Source: Kitasatospora sp. NBC_01250 (GTDB lineage: Bacteria; Actinomycetota; Actinomycetes; Streptomycetales; Streptomycetaceae). Taken from it: a stretch of DNA of 64,000 nt. The notes beneath the pieces are model-generated. The model worked only from the letters and a program-made list of their open reading frames with translations. It ran no database searches and was not told the DNA's origin. Every line of letters starts with the position of its first letter. The first letter of the stretch is position 1. Made by a program: the position numbers and the translations under genes. The stretch spans positions 8,060,001-8,124,000 of the forward strand of contig NZ_CP108476.1 in assembly GCF_036226465.1 (NCBI RefSeq). The letters are read 5' to 3'. This document shows, in pieces, positions 15,804-23,887 of the stretch.

Positions 15804-16808
15804 GTGACCACCTCGACCGCCCGGGTGCTCGCCCTGCTGGAGATCCTGCAGGGCGGCGGCCTGCGCACCGTCCCCGACCTGGCCGCGCGCCTGGGCGTGG
15901 ACGAACGCACCGTGCGCCGCTACGTCGGCCACCTGCTGGACCTCGGCGTGCCCGTCGACTCGGTGCGCGGTCGGCACGGGGGCTACCGGCTCGCCGCCGG
16001 CTACCGGATGCCCCCGCTGATGCTCACCGACGAGGAGGCGCTGGCCGTGCTGCTCGGGCTGCTGGCCGGCGGCCGGGGGTCGTCGGTCGGGTCCGCCGCG
16101 GCGGGCGAGAGCGCCGCGGCGAAGCTGCGCCGGGTCCTGCCCAAGCCCCTGGCGCGGCGGCTGGACGCGCTGCTGGAGACGGTCGACTTCACGGCGCGGC
16201 CGGACACCCGCACCGCTCCCGAGGCGCGGGTGCTGCTCGAACTGGCCGAGGCGGCACGCGATCAGCGGCCGGTGGCGATCGGCTACACCGATCGGCAGGG
16301 GCGGGCCGGTGACCGCACGGTCCGGCCGTACGGCTTGGTCGCGCACGCCGGACGGTGGTACCTGACCGGCGCCGACTCGGTGAGCGGCGAGGTGCGCACC
16401 TTCCGGCTGGACCGGATCACCGCTCTGACCGTGCAGCCGGGTGCGTTCGTCGTCCCGGCCGGGTTCGACCCGGTGGCCACCGTGCTGGAGGGCCTCGCAC
16501 GGACGCCCTGGACCCACGAGGTGTCGCTGCGGGTCCGCGCCGACCTCGCCCACCTGCGCACCCGGCTGCCGGCCGGCCTCGCCACCGTGACGCCGCTCGC
16601 TGATGGCGGCGGTGACGGGGACGGTGGCAGTGATGGGGACGCCGGTTGGGTCCGGGTCCGGCTGCGGGCCGAGCGGCTGGACTGGATCCCACCGCTGCTC
16701 GCCGCCCTGGACCGCCCGTTCGTCGTCGAACACCCCGCCGCCCTGCGCGATCTGGTCCGCGCCCTGGCCCGCCGCCTCGACGAGTACGCGGCCGACGGCG
16801 GGCCGTGA
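15804..16808 (+). CDS. HTH-WYL (YafY-type) transcriptional regulator
   Basis: A 334-residue regulator with an N-terminal winged HTH (LAARLGVDERTVRRYVGHLL, about residues 24-43), a middle helical part and a WYL domain containing VRPYGLVAHAGRWYLTGAD, where the W-Y-L triad is visible. WYL domains sense small ligands or nucleotides. A Gly/Asp-rich loop (DGGGDGDGGSDGDAG) interrupts the C-terminal domain. The GTG start has no clear ribosome-binding site, so translation may be leaderless. It is divergent from the VOC gene, its probable target. Confidence 0.92.
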   Translation: MTTSTARVLALLEILQGGGLRTVPDLAARLGVDERTVRRYVGHLLDLGVPVDSVRGRHGGYRLAAGYRMPPLMLTDEEALAVLLGLLAGGRGSSVGSAAAGESAAAKLRRVLPKPLARRLDALLETVDFTARPDTRTAPEARVLLELAEAARDQRPVAIGYTDRQGRAGDRTVRPYGLVAHAGRWYLTGADSVSGEVRTFRLDRITALTVQPGAFVVPAGFDPVATVLEGLARTPWTHEVSLRVRADLAHLRTRLPAGLATVTPLADGGGDGDGGSDGDAGWVRVRLRAERLDWIPPLLAALDRPFVVEHPAALRDLVRALARRLDEYAADGGP

Positions 16809-16855
16809 GGCGGGGGGCAGTAGGGCGGGGGCCGTGAAACGGCAGCGGCCGGCGG

Positions 16856-17815
16856 CTAGCGGCTCGGGTCCAGCAGGAGCTTGCCGAACGTGCGGCGGGC
16901 CCGCAGGTCGGTGTGGGCGCGGGCTGCCTCGGTCAGCGGGTAGACGCCGCCGACCTGCGGCTTGAGGCGGCCGTCGGCGGTCATCGCGAACAGCTCGGCC
17001 ATCGGCTCGCGGAACATGCCGGGGCGCCCGACACAGTGCATCAGCCAGAAGCCGACCACCGCCCGGGAGCGGCCCATCAGCGCCGCCGCCGTCACCGGGG
17101 TGGGCGCCACCCGCGAGGCCATGCCGTAGCTGACCAGTCGGCCGAACGGGGCGAGCGCGGCGAGCGAGGCGTCGAAGACCGGGCCGCCGGTCATTTCGAG
17201 GACGATGTCGACCTTGGCGCCGCCGTTCGCCTCGATCAGCGCCTCCTTGAGGCTCGCTCCGTCGGAGGGGGCCTCGATCGCCACGTCGGCGCCCAACTCC
17301 AGCGCCAGCTCCCGCTTCTCCTTGGACGAGGCGGTGGCGATCACCCGCCCCGCACCGAACTCCTTGGCGAGCTGGACGGCCAGCGACCCGGTGCCGCCGG
17401 CGGCGGCGTGCACCACCACCGACTCGCCCGGCGCGATCCGGGCACTGGTCCGCAGCAGGTGCCAGGCGGTGAGTCCCTGCACCACCAGCGCCAGCGCCTG
17501 CCCGTCGGTGACCTCCTCGGGCACGTCGTGCGCCATCGCCTTCGCCACCAGCGCCCGCTGCGCGTACCCGCCGCCGTCGGCGAGCGCGACCACCCGCCGC
17601 CCCTCGGCGGTGCGCCCCACCACCTCGGCGCCGGGCACCATCGGCAGCGTGCTCCGGGACAGGTAGGAGTCCTCGACGGCGTGCGTGTCCGCGTAGTTCA
17701 CCCCGGCCGCCGAGACGTCGAGCAGCAGGTGCCCCGGCTGTGCCCCGGGATCCGGCAGGTCGACGACCTGCAGGACCTCCGGGCCGCCGAACTCGGTGAT
17801 CTGGATCGCGCGCAC
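16856..17815 (-). CDS. Zinc-independent quinone oxidoreductase (MDR family)
   Basis: A 319-residue NADPH-dependent oxidoreductase of the medium-chain dehydrogenase/reductase superfamily. The N-terminal GroES-like domain (GVNYADTHAVEDSY, PMVPGAEVVG) is followed by the Rossmann nucleotide fold with VHAAAGGTGSLAVQLAKEFG. The structural-zinc cysteines of alcohol dehydrogenases are absent, as in QOR proteins. The GTG at 17815 is chosen because AAGGA is six bases upstream; a GTG at 17821 is in frame but too close to that site. Likely reduces quinones or enals. It lies downstream of the STM4011-type operon with 74 bp between and may have its own promoter there. Confidence 0.92.
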   Translation of the reverse strand: MRAIQITEFGGPEVLQVVDLPDPGAQPGHLLLDVSAAGVNYADTHAVEDSYLSRSTLPMVPGAEVVGRTAEGRRVVALADGGGYAQRALVAKAMAHDVPEEVTDGQALALVVQGLTAWHLLRTSARIAPGESVVVHAAAGGTGSLAVQLAKEFGAGRVIATASSKEKRELALELGADVAIEAPSDGASLKEALIEANGGAKVDIVLEMTGGPVFDASLAALAPFGRLVSYGMASRVAPTPVTAAALMGRSRAVVGFWLMHCVGRPGMFREPMAELFAMTADGRLKPQVGGVYPLTEAARAHTDLRARRTFGKLLLDPSR

Positions 17816-17884
17816 TCGCACTCCTTACTCGCGGGTAGCTCCTCGCCGCTCAGCCAACACCGCCGCGGGCCGCTTGTCCAGAGC

Positions 17885-17898
17885 TAAGCAAGCGCTTA
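17885..17898. promoter_or_regulatory. Palindrome TAAGC-AAGC-GCTTA upstream of the quinone oxidoreductase
   Basis: A five-base inverted repeat (TAAGC/GCTTA) with a centre that itself extends the symmetry, resembling AAGCGCTT-type operators of TetR repressors. It overlaps the stop codon of the STM4011-type gene and precedes the oxidoreductase by 70 bases. The regulator is not in the neighbourhood. Confidence 0.3.
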
Positions 17899-18816
17899 TT
17901 CACCATGCTCCTCCCGGGCCGGGATCCGCTCCAGCACGCCGCCCGCGAAGACGTCGTACAGCGGCAGCGACTCCAGGTGCACATAGCCGATGTGGCAGTC
18001 GCAGACCGCCAGCGGGCAGGGGCGGGGCCGCAGCGCGGTGCGGTAGGAGCCGTCGTAGAGGTTGCCCAGCTCCTCGCGGACGAAGTGGCAGCGCCGCACC
18101 GTGCCGTCACCGTCCACCGAGACCACCGAGGCGCCGGTGCGGCAGGGCAGGCCGGCGCTGGCGTGCGGCTCGCGGCTGTAGCCGAACAGCGGGTCCAGCT
18201 CCGTCCACTGCCCGGCCTCGGCGTCGGTGTAGGTGCGGCCCTCGGCGGCGTTGATCCACAGGTAGACCCCGCCCGGCAGCTCGGTGCGCAACCGCCGGGC
18301 CGCCGCGAGGTGTTCGGGCTCGCCGACCACGCCCACGCTGTACCGCACGCCGCGCGCGGTCAGCTCCCGGCACTTGGTCAGGAAGCGGTCGTGGTCGACC
18401 TGCCCCGGGTGGTAGGTGGTCCACAGTGCCAGGGTGTCCAGGTCGGCCTCGGCCAGCCAGTCGGTGCGGCAGCTCAGGTTGGTCTGGATGGCCACCCGCC
18501 GGATGTGCGGCAGCCGGCTCAGCCGGGCGAGCGTGTCGCGGTACCAGGAGCGCACCAGGCCCTCGCCCCAGGGGGTGAAGAGCAGGGCGAGGGTGTCGCC
18601 CTGCTGCCCGGCCGCGGCTGCCCAGCCGGCGAAGCGCGCCAGGGCCGCCCGGTCGGCGCGCAGCTGCTCGGGGGTGTCGCGCCGCTTGGCGAACGGGCAG
18701 TACGGGCAGTCGTAGTCGCAGGAGGCGAGCGGGCCGCGGTAGAGGATGGTCAGGTCCAGGGGCTCGACGGCCCCGGGGCGCCGGGGCAGGCCGAGGTCAA
18801 TCGGCTGACGGCCCAT
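17896..18816 (-). CDS. STM4011-family radical SAM protein
   Basis: A 306-residue radical SAM enzyme. The 4Fe-4S motif C-x3-C-x2-C is CDYDCPYC at residues 33-40, early in the protein after a short strand (DLTILYRGPLAS). Later come LLFTPWGEGLVRSWY and IQTNLS, typical of the radical SAM barrel. The C-terminal third has extra cysteines (GLPCRTGASVVSVDGDGTVRRCHF, then CPLAVCDCHIGY) that look like a shortened SPASM-type auxiliary cluster region. It is the last gene of the five-gene operon; its ATG overlaps the upstream stop by one base. The family name follows the Salmonella locus; no reaction is known to me. Confidence 0.88.
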   Translation of the reverse strand: MGRQPIDLGLPRRPGAVEPLDLTILYRGPLASCDYDCPYCPFAKRRDTPEQLRADRAALARFAGWAAAAGQQGDTLALLFTPWGEGLVRSWYRDTLARLSRLPHIRRVAIQTNLSCRTDWLAEADLDTLALWTTYHPGQVDHDRFLTKCRELTARGVRYSVGVVGEPEHLAAARRLRTELPGGVYLWINAAEGRTYTDAEAGQWTELDPLFGYSREPHASAGLPCRTGASVVSVDGDGTVRRCHFVREELGNLYDGSYRTALRPRPCPLAVCDCHIGYVHLESLPLYDVFAGGVLERIPAREEHGE

Positions 18817-20180
18817 CACTTCGCCTGGTACGAGGCCATGTCGGCGCGCACCTCGGCCGAGAAGAGCGCGGGGCCGATCGCGTCGGAGTGTGCCAGGCCC
18901 TCGGGGGTCAGCCGCAACCACCCCGGCACGTCGGCAAGGTGTCCGTGTCCGTCCAGGGCGGCCAGCTCGGCGGCGAAATCCTCGGCCGGAGTGCTGCCGA
19001 ACCGGCGCCGGTAGTCGGCGATCTCCATGCCCTGGGCCTGCAGCAGCGACTGGATCAGATGGCGGCGCCGGGACTCGGCGAGGGTCATGGGCCGGCCTAC
19101 CTCGGCGTGCGCGAAGTCGGTGGTCGACACGAAGTCGTCGATGATGCCGCGGACTTCGCTCGCCCCCACCGCGTAGTCGAAGGAGTAGTGCAGCTTCGAG
19201 GTGTAGGAGCGGGCGCCGCAGCCCAGGCCCACCATGCCGTCGGTCTGGCAGCTGTACTCGCTGCTGCCCGCGTCGGGCGAGTCCAGTCGGCGGAACATCC
19301 GCATCGAGACCTGCTGGTAGCCGTAGGCGAGCAGATGGTCGCGGCCGGCCCGGTAGAGCGCGAGCCGCTGGGCGTCCCAGCCGGCCGAGGTGGCGGCCTC
19401 GGCGGCGCGCCGTCCCAGGCCGGTCAGCGGGCGCACGTAGAGGGGGTAGAGGTAGAGCTCCTCCGGCTGCCAGGCCAGCGCGGCATCCAGCGAGCGCAGC
19501 CAACTGGCCGTCGTCTGACCGTCGATGCCGTAGATCAGGTCGATGTTCAGCACCGGGAAGCCCGCCGCGCGGATCCGCTCCAGTGCCGCCTCCACGGCGG
19601 CCCGCTTCTGCGGGCGGACGGCGGACTTCGCCTCCTCGTCCAGGAACGACTGCACGCCCAGGCTGAGCCGGGTGGTGCCGCGCGCGGCCAGCACGTCGAG
19701 GCGGTCGGCGGTCGCGGTGTCCGGCGAGGCCTCGACCGAGAGCGGCACCGCGCGCAGGTCCACGCCCATCCGCCGCTCGGTGAGGTCGAAGAGGCGCTCC
19801 AGCTCGGCAGCGGTGAGATAGGTGGGCGTGCCGCCGCCGAAGGCGGCCAGTGCGAAGTTCGCGTCGGCGTCCAGTGCTTCGCGCACGGTGGCGGCCTGCC
19901 GGTCCAGCGCGTCCAGGTAGGCGGTGGTCAGGCCGTCCGGGCTGCCGATCCGGGTGAACAGGTTGCAGAAGCCGCAGCGCACCTCGCAGAACGGGATGTG
20001 CAGGTAGAGCGAGAGCGCGTGCTGCGGTTCGCCGGCCCAGAGCTCGCGCAGCGCCGGGCGCGGGTCCAGCTTCCGGTAGGCGGTCTTGTGCGGGTAGGCG
20101 TAGACGTAGGACTGGTAGGGGGAATCGGCTGACGGAACGTCAGGAGTACTTGGCGGGAGGAGGGTGAGCGGTGTGGTCAT
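18816..20180 (-). CDS. STM4012-family radical SAM protein (HemN-like)
   Basis: A 454-residue radical SAM protein with a HemN-like layout: PYQSYVYAYPHKTAYR near the start, then LYLHIPFCEVRCGFCNLF with cluster cysteines 65, 69 and 72, AFGGGTPTYL, VEASPDT and RLSLGVQSF, and a HemW-like C-terminal domain. In HemN relatives these segments bind SAM and the substrate, but here coproporphyrinogen chemistry is not implied. YPHKTAYR and the SCQTDGMVGLGCGARSYT segment fit the STM4012 group. The ATG overlaps the stop of the upstream hydrolase gene (ATGA). Cotranscribed with a second radical SAM gene, which suggests sequential steps on one substrate. Confidence 0.9.
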   Translation of the reverse strand: MTTPLTLLPPSTPDVPSADSPYQSYVYAYPHKTAYRKLDPRPALRELWAGEPQHALSLYLHIPFCEVRCGFCNLFTRIGSPDGLTTAYLDALDRQAATVREALDADANFALAAFGGGTPTYLTAAELERLFDLTERRMGVDLRAVPLSVEASPDTATADRLDVLAARGTTRLSLGVQSFLDEEAKSAVRPQKRAAVEAALERIRAAGFPVLNIDLIYGIDGQTTASWLRSLDAALAWQPEELYLYPLYVRPLTGLGRRAAEAATSAGWDAQRLALYRAGRDHLLAYGYQQVSMRMFRRLDSPDAGSSEYSCQTDGMVGLGCGARSYTSKLHYSFDYAVGASEVRGIIDDFVSTTDFAHAEVGRPMTLAESRRRHLIQSLLQAQGMEIADYRRRFGSTPAEDFAAELAALDGHGHLADVPGWLRLTPEGLAHSDAIGPALFSAEVRADMASYQAK

Positions 20181-21022
20181 CGGGCTGTGGCCTCCTGGGC
20201 GGCGGGGAGGGTGAAGTGCGCGTAGGGGACGGTCCAGACCACCTCGTGGCCGATCCGGTGGCCGGTGTAGCCGTCCTCGCCGTAGGCGGTGCCGTGGTCG
20301 GAGCAGACGATCGCGAAGCACGGCCGCTGCCGGCTCATCGCCGCGAACAGCCGCCCGATGTGCCGGTCGACGTACTCCAGCGCAGCCGCGTGGCTGGCCC
20401 GGCTGTCGCCGTGCTCGCGGGTGGCGCCGGGCAGGTGGAACCAGTTGGGCTGGTGCAGGGCCGAGACGTTGAGGAAGAGGAAGAGCGGCTGCCCGGAGGG
20501 CTGTTCGGCGCAGACCCGCTCGGCGCAGGCGACCTGGGCCTCGAAGGAGGTGGCCGACGGAACGCCGAACTCCGGCTCCCAGTAGGCCTCCTGGAACAGG
20601 TTCGGCAGCACCGAGCCGAGCGGCCCCTGCCGGTTGAAGAAGCCGACCCCGCCGATGCAGACCGTGCGGTAGCCGGCCCCGGCCAGTGCGGCGGGCAGGT
20701 CGGGCGCGTCGAAGACCCAGGTGCGCGACTCGGTGGTCTCCGAGCCGGCGAACCGGGCGGCGAACAGGCGCGGATGCGGGCCGTCGGGCGACGCCGGGGT
20801 GGGCAGGAAGCCGGCCAGGATGGCCTGGTGGGACGCGTAGGTGAAGCTGCCGGGGGAGTGTCGCTGTTCCCACCGGCCACCGGGCAGCACGGCGGCGAGA
20901 TTGGGGATCCGGCCCGCGGCGGCCAACTCCTGCGCCACGTCGAAGCGCAGGGTGTCCAGGGTGACCAGGAGCAGGTCATGACCGGGCAGGACGGCGTTCA
21001 TGTCGGGTATCTGATGGTGCAT
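20177..21022 (-). CDS. STM4013/SEN3800-family hydrolase (alkaline phosphatase superfamily)
   Basis: A 281-residue cytoplasmic enzyme of the phosphatase/sulfatase superfamily. HDLLLVTLDTLRFD at residues 15-28 supplies the metal-binding Asp and a Thr (24) in the nucleophile position, where sulfatases have a formylglycine Cys. SDHGTAYGEDGYTGH at 241-255 provides the second metal site. It is shorter than exported sulfatases and has no signal peptide. It may hydrolyse or transfer a phosphoryl or sulfuryl group. The ATG at 21022 has GGAG upstream; an internal ATG eight codons later is also possible. It lies in the middle of the STM4011-4015-type operon, coupled by ATGA to the next gene. Confidence 0.88.
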   Translation of the reverse strand: MHHQIPDMNAVLPGHDLLLVTLDTLRFDVAQELAAAGRIPNLAAVLPGGRWEQRHSPGSFTYASHQAILAGFLPTPASPDGPHPRLFAARFAGSETTESRTWVFDAPDLPAALAGAGYRTVCIGGVGFFNRQGPLGSVLPNLFQEAYWEPEFGVPSATSFEAQVACAERVCAEQPSGQPLFLFLNVSALHQPNWFHLPGATREHGDSRASHAAALEYVDRHIGRLFAAMSRQRPCFAIVCSDHGTAYGEDGYTGHRIGHEVVWTVPYAHFTLPAAQEATAR

Positions 21023-21073
21023 GGGGAGCTCCGGGGCCGGGGCGTTCGATGGAAGGGGAGGACAGGCAGGGGG

Positions 21074-22171
21074 TCAGCGGGCGAGCAGCGCGGCGACCTG
21101 GGCGCCGTAGGTGTCGAGCCCCGCGGCGGGTCCCTCGGCCAGGCCGGTCAGCCGCGGCAGCAGGTCGCCGAAGGCGTTGACCTCGCCGACGAAGTGGCGC
21201 TGCCAGCCGGTGGCGGGCAGCAGGTCGACACCGACCATGGGGGCGTGCGGGAAGCAGGCGGCGGCGCGCTCGCAGACCGCCAGCAGCTCCGGCCAGCGGC
21301 GGCCGGCCGCCGCGCGGGCCTCCGGCAGGTCGCCGCGGGCGCCGCCGAGGTGGAGGTTGGTCATCGGACTGCCGCTGGTGCGGACCACGGCGTGGGTGGC
21401 CCGCCCGGCGACCACCACCACCCGCAGGTCCGCCGCCCGGCCCCGCTGGGTCGCCTTGGGGATCCACCGCTCGACCTGCAGCCCGTCGGGGGCCAGCAGG
21501 TCGACGACGGCGGAGATCTCCCGCTCGGCGGTGTAGCGGCGCACCCGCAGCGAGTTGTGCAACTCGCCGTCGGCGAGCTGCACGGAGGTGGTGGCCTGCA
21601 ACCGCCCGCGCGGGCCGAACTCCAGGGCGAGCACCCCGGAGGCCGAGGAGGCGTGCGCGGGTTTGACGAACACCCGGCGCAGCCCGGCCGCCGCCAGCCG
21701 CTCCTTGAGGTCCGCCCAGCCCTGCAGGGGGCCCGCCGACTGGTCCAGCGCGGCGGGGACCGGCACCCCGTGCGCTTCCAGCAGCCGGTGCGTGCGGCGC
21801 TTGTCGAACATCGTGGCGATCTCGTCCGGATCGCCCAGCAGGGCGGCGCCGGGCGTCTGTCGGACGGCCAGTGCCACCCGCTCCAGTGCGGCGGTGAACC
21901 CCCGGTACCAGGCCGCGGTGCCCTCCACCCGGGTGGCGGCGAAGCCGGGGCCGAGCGCCGGGCCGCGCAGCAGCCGGTCGACGGCCTCGTCCTCGCCGGG
22001 CGAGTCGATGCGCAGCAGCGTGCCTGGGGTGATCCGGAACTCGCCGCGCAGCACGTCCGCCCAGGGCAGCACGGCGGGCTCGGGCAGGCCGGTGGCCAGG
22101 GCGGCGGTGCGGAACAACTCGACGCGCCGGTGGCCGGGGACGCCCAGGACGGTCAGGTGCGGGGGTGCCAT
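21074..22171 (-). CDS. STM4014-family protein, ATP-grasp-like
   Basis: A 365-residue protein that I assign to the STM4014 family from its place in the cluster and sequence. It reads as an ATP-grasp fold: a helix-rich N-domain, then MFDKRRTHRLLEAHGVPVP (start of the ATP-grasp core), RRVFVKPAHASSASGVLAL (phosphate-binding strand and loop with Lys), RWIPKA, DLRVVVVAGRATHAVVR, and GVDLLPATGWQRHFVGEVNAF with the acidic metal-binding residues and Asn. ATP-grasp enzymes join a carboxylate to an amine or thiol via acyl phosphate. A ligase role is inference. The gap to the next gene is 51 bp, so it belongs to the same operon. Confidence 0.83.
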   Translation of the reverse strand: MAPPHLTVLGVPGHRRVELFRTAALATGLPEPAVLPWADVLRGEFRITPGTLLRIDSPGEDEAVDRLLRGPALGPGFAATRVEGTAAWYRGFTAALERVALAVRQTPGAALLGDPDEIATMFDKRRTHRLLEAHGVPVPAALDQSAGPLQGWADLKERLAAAGLRRVFVKPAHASSASGVLALEFGPRGRLQATTSVQLADGELHNSLRVRRYTAEREISAVVDLLAPDGLQVERWIPKATQRGRAADLRVVVVAGRATHAVVRTSGSPMTNLHLGGARGDLPEARAAAGRRWPELLAVCERAAACFPHAPMVGVDLLPATGWQRHFVGEVNAFGDLLPRLTGLAEGPAAGLDTYGAQVAALLAR

Positions 22172-22182
22172 GGTCGCTTCCG

Positions 22183-23169
22183 TTACTCGGCGTTGGCGGT
22201 GTAGCGCCAGGTCTCGCCGTTGTACTCGTCCGGCGTCTCCTGCTCGGAGAGGTCGACGGTCACCCCGGCCGGCTCCAGCTCGGTGCGCAGCCGCTCGACC
22301 ATCGCGTCCGTCAGGAAGTGGTGGTGCAGGTCGAGGGTGCTCAGGTGGGTGAGCGGCTGGCCCTCGAGCAGGGCGGTGGCACCTTCGTCGGTGAGCGTGC
22401 CCATCGCCAGGCTCAGCCCGTCGAGTTGGGCGACCACCGGTGCGCCGGCCACGGCGGCGGCGATCTCGTCCTGCAACTCGCTGTTCTCCAGGCCGAGATG
22501 GCGCAGCGCGGGTAGCCCGGCGCCGGCCAGCAGCGGTGCGAGGTCGGTGATGGTCGCGTCGCCGCCGTACTCTTCGACGCCGAGCCAGAGTTCGAGCCGC
22601 TCCAGGGCGGGGAACTCGCAGGCGGTCACGGAGCGGACCACCGAGCCGGGCAGGCCGCCGGCCTCGAAGCGCAGCGCGCGCAGTCGTTCGTGCCGCAGTG
22701 GGCGCAGCGACAGCGGCGGGTCCGAGGGGCCGTAGCCGGCCGAGGCGCCGCGCACCACCAGCTCCTCCAGCTGCGCGAAGGACTCCAGCACGGGCGTGAT
22801 GTCGGTCATCTGCAGCCAGGACAGCTCGCACTCCTCGCCGACCACGTCGCCGATGAACAGCGCCTGGAGCGCGGGCAGTTGACCGGCGGCGGCCACGATG
22901 GCGGCGAGCGGGCGGGTGAGCGGGTCGTAGTCGTCGCCCCACCAGTTGCCGATCACGACGGCCCGCACCCCGGTGGTGTCGACGCTGTCCAGGAAGGCCT
23001 GCCAGGCCTCCTCGAAGGACAGCTCGGAGTCGTAGTCGAGCCCGATCTTCCAGGCCGCGTCCGCGGCGGCGGGCAGCTCGGCCGCCTCGGACTCCTCGGA
23101 CAGGGTCGCGGTGTGGTCGAAGACGGGCAGGCCGTGGAAGGCGGTGAGGTGGCCGCTGATCGTGGACAA
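22183..23169 (-). CDS. STM4015-family leucine-rich-repeat protein
   Basis: A 328-residue protein and first gene of the operon. The centre and C-terminal half carry irregular leucine-rich repeats (LEELVVRGASAGYG, LRALRFEAGGLPGS, LERLELWLGVEEYG, LRHLGLENSELQDE, LDGLSLAMGTLTDEG, LSTLDLHHHFLTDAM), a curved solenoid suited to protein or peptide binding. There is no signal peptide. The start is taken as TTG at 23169 because AGGAGAA is five bases upstream and no ATG or GTG fits the frame there. In a cluster with two radical SAM proteins and an ATP-grasp-like protein, it could be a scaffold, sensor or the modified substrate. Confidence 0.85.
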   Translation of the reverse strand: MSTISGHLTAFHGLPVFDHTATLSEESEAAELPAAADAAWKIGLDYDSELSFEEAWQAFLDSVDTTGVRAVVIGNWWGDDYDPLTRPLAAIVAAAGQLPALQALFIGDVVGEECELSWLQMTDITPVLESFAQLEELVVRGASAGYGPSDPPLSLRPLRHERLRALRFEAGGLPGSVVRSVTACEFPALERLELWLGVEEYGGDATITDLAPLLAGAGLPALRHLGLENSELQDEIAAAVAGAPVVAQLDGLSLAMGTLTDEGATALLEGQPLTHLSTLDLHHHFLTDAMVERLRTELEPAGVTVDLSEQETPDEYNGETWRYTANAE

Positions 23170-23370
23170 GGCACTTCTCCTGTCGGGTGGTTGAGGTACC
23201 AGGGCGACGGTGGGGTGCCGGACAGGGCCCTGCGCGTCCGTCGTCGTGATCGAGGGCATTCCTATCAGCAGCCCAGGACAGCCCGGTTGTCGGACCCCCG
23301 CCGTAGCGTCGGTGCGGTCGGTGCGACGGCGGGCGAGTGGCGTCCGTACGGCCGGCCGGGGAGGCGTGAC

Positions 23371-23730
23371 ATGTACCGACAGGGTGATGTGCTGCTCGTG
23401 CCGGTGGACCCGAGCGCGGCATCGGCCGAAGCCGGGCTGGTGGAGCAGGTGGAGCGGGCCGGCCGGGCGGGGCTGACGAAGCAGCAGCGGGACGCGCGCG
23501 GCCGGCTGGTGCTCGCGCTCGGCGAGGTGACCGGCCACGCGCACGCGGTGGTCGGCCCGGGCGAGCTGCTGCGCGACCCGGGGGCGTTCGGGGCCGCGTG
23601 GCTGCACCTGCCCGAGGGCGGCCGGGTGGTGCACGAGGAGCACGCGGCGATCGCCCTGCCCAGGGGCTGGTACCGGGTGGTGCGCCAGCGCGAGTACGCG
23701 CCGGGGGCCGTCCGCGTGGTGGCGGACTGA
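23371..23730 (+). CDS. Small conserved protein with His-rich motifs
   Basis: A 119-residue soluble protein beginning MYRQGDVLLVPVD. Two His-containing motifs stand out: LALGEVTGHAHAVVG (about 49-63) and VHEEHAAIALPRGWYRVVRQREY (about 87-109), embedded in what reads as a beta-rich, cupin-like barrel. I know the sequence type from actinobacterial and phage proteins without an assigned function. The ATG has GGGGAGG upstream. It is divergent from the STM4015-type operon with 201 bp between, and precedes a DUF6745-like gene, with which it is probably cotranscribed. Confidence 0.8.
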   Translation: MYRQGDVLLVPVDPSAASAEAGLVEQVERAGRAGLTKQQRDARGRLVLALGEVTGHAHAVVGPGELLRDPGAFGAAWLHLPEGGRVVHEEHAAIALPRGWYRVVRQREYAPGAVRVVAD

Positions 23731-23810
23731 CACCGCGGCAGCCCGACCAGAGCGACCGGCGACCGGCGACCAATGACCGGCCGGACGCGGGTCCGGCGGC
23801 CGACCCGGTG

Positions 23811-23871
23811 ACCGGCCGGAGACCGGTCCGGCGAATGGCCAGGCACCGATCCGGCGACCGGCCGGAGACCG
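23811..23871. repeat. Degenerate ACCGGCCGGAGACCG repeats between genes
   Basis: The 15-base string ACCGGCCGGAGACCG occurs exactly at 23811-23825 and 23857-23871, and partial copies (GACCGGCGACC, TGACCGGCCGG, GATCCGGCGACCGGCC) fill the rest of the 157 bp gap between the small His-rich gene and the DUF6745-like gene. It may have arisen by local duplication. No gene is visible in it. Confidence 0.5.
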
Positions 23872-23887
23872 ACCAGGGAGAAGAGCG

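Noticed and set aside
16831..16843. Hairpin GCCGT-GAA-ACGGC between the WYL and quinone oxidoreductase genes
   Set aside because: Only five pairs; too weak to call as terminator.
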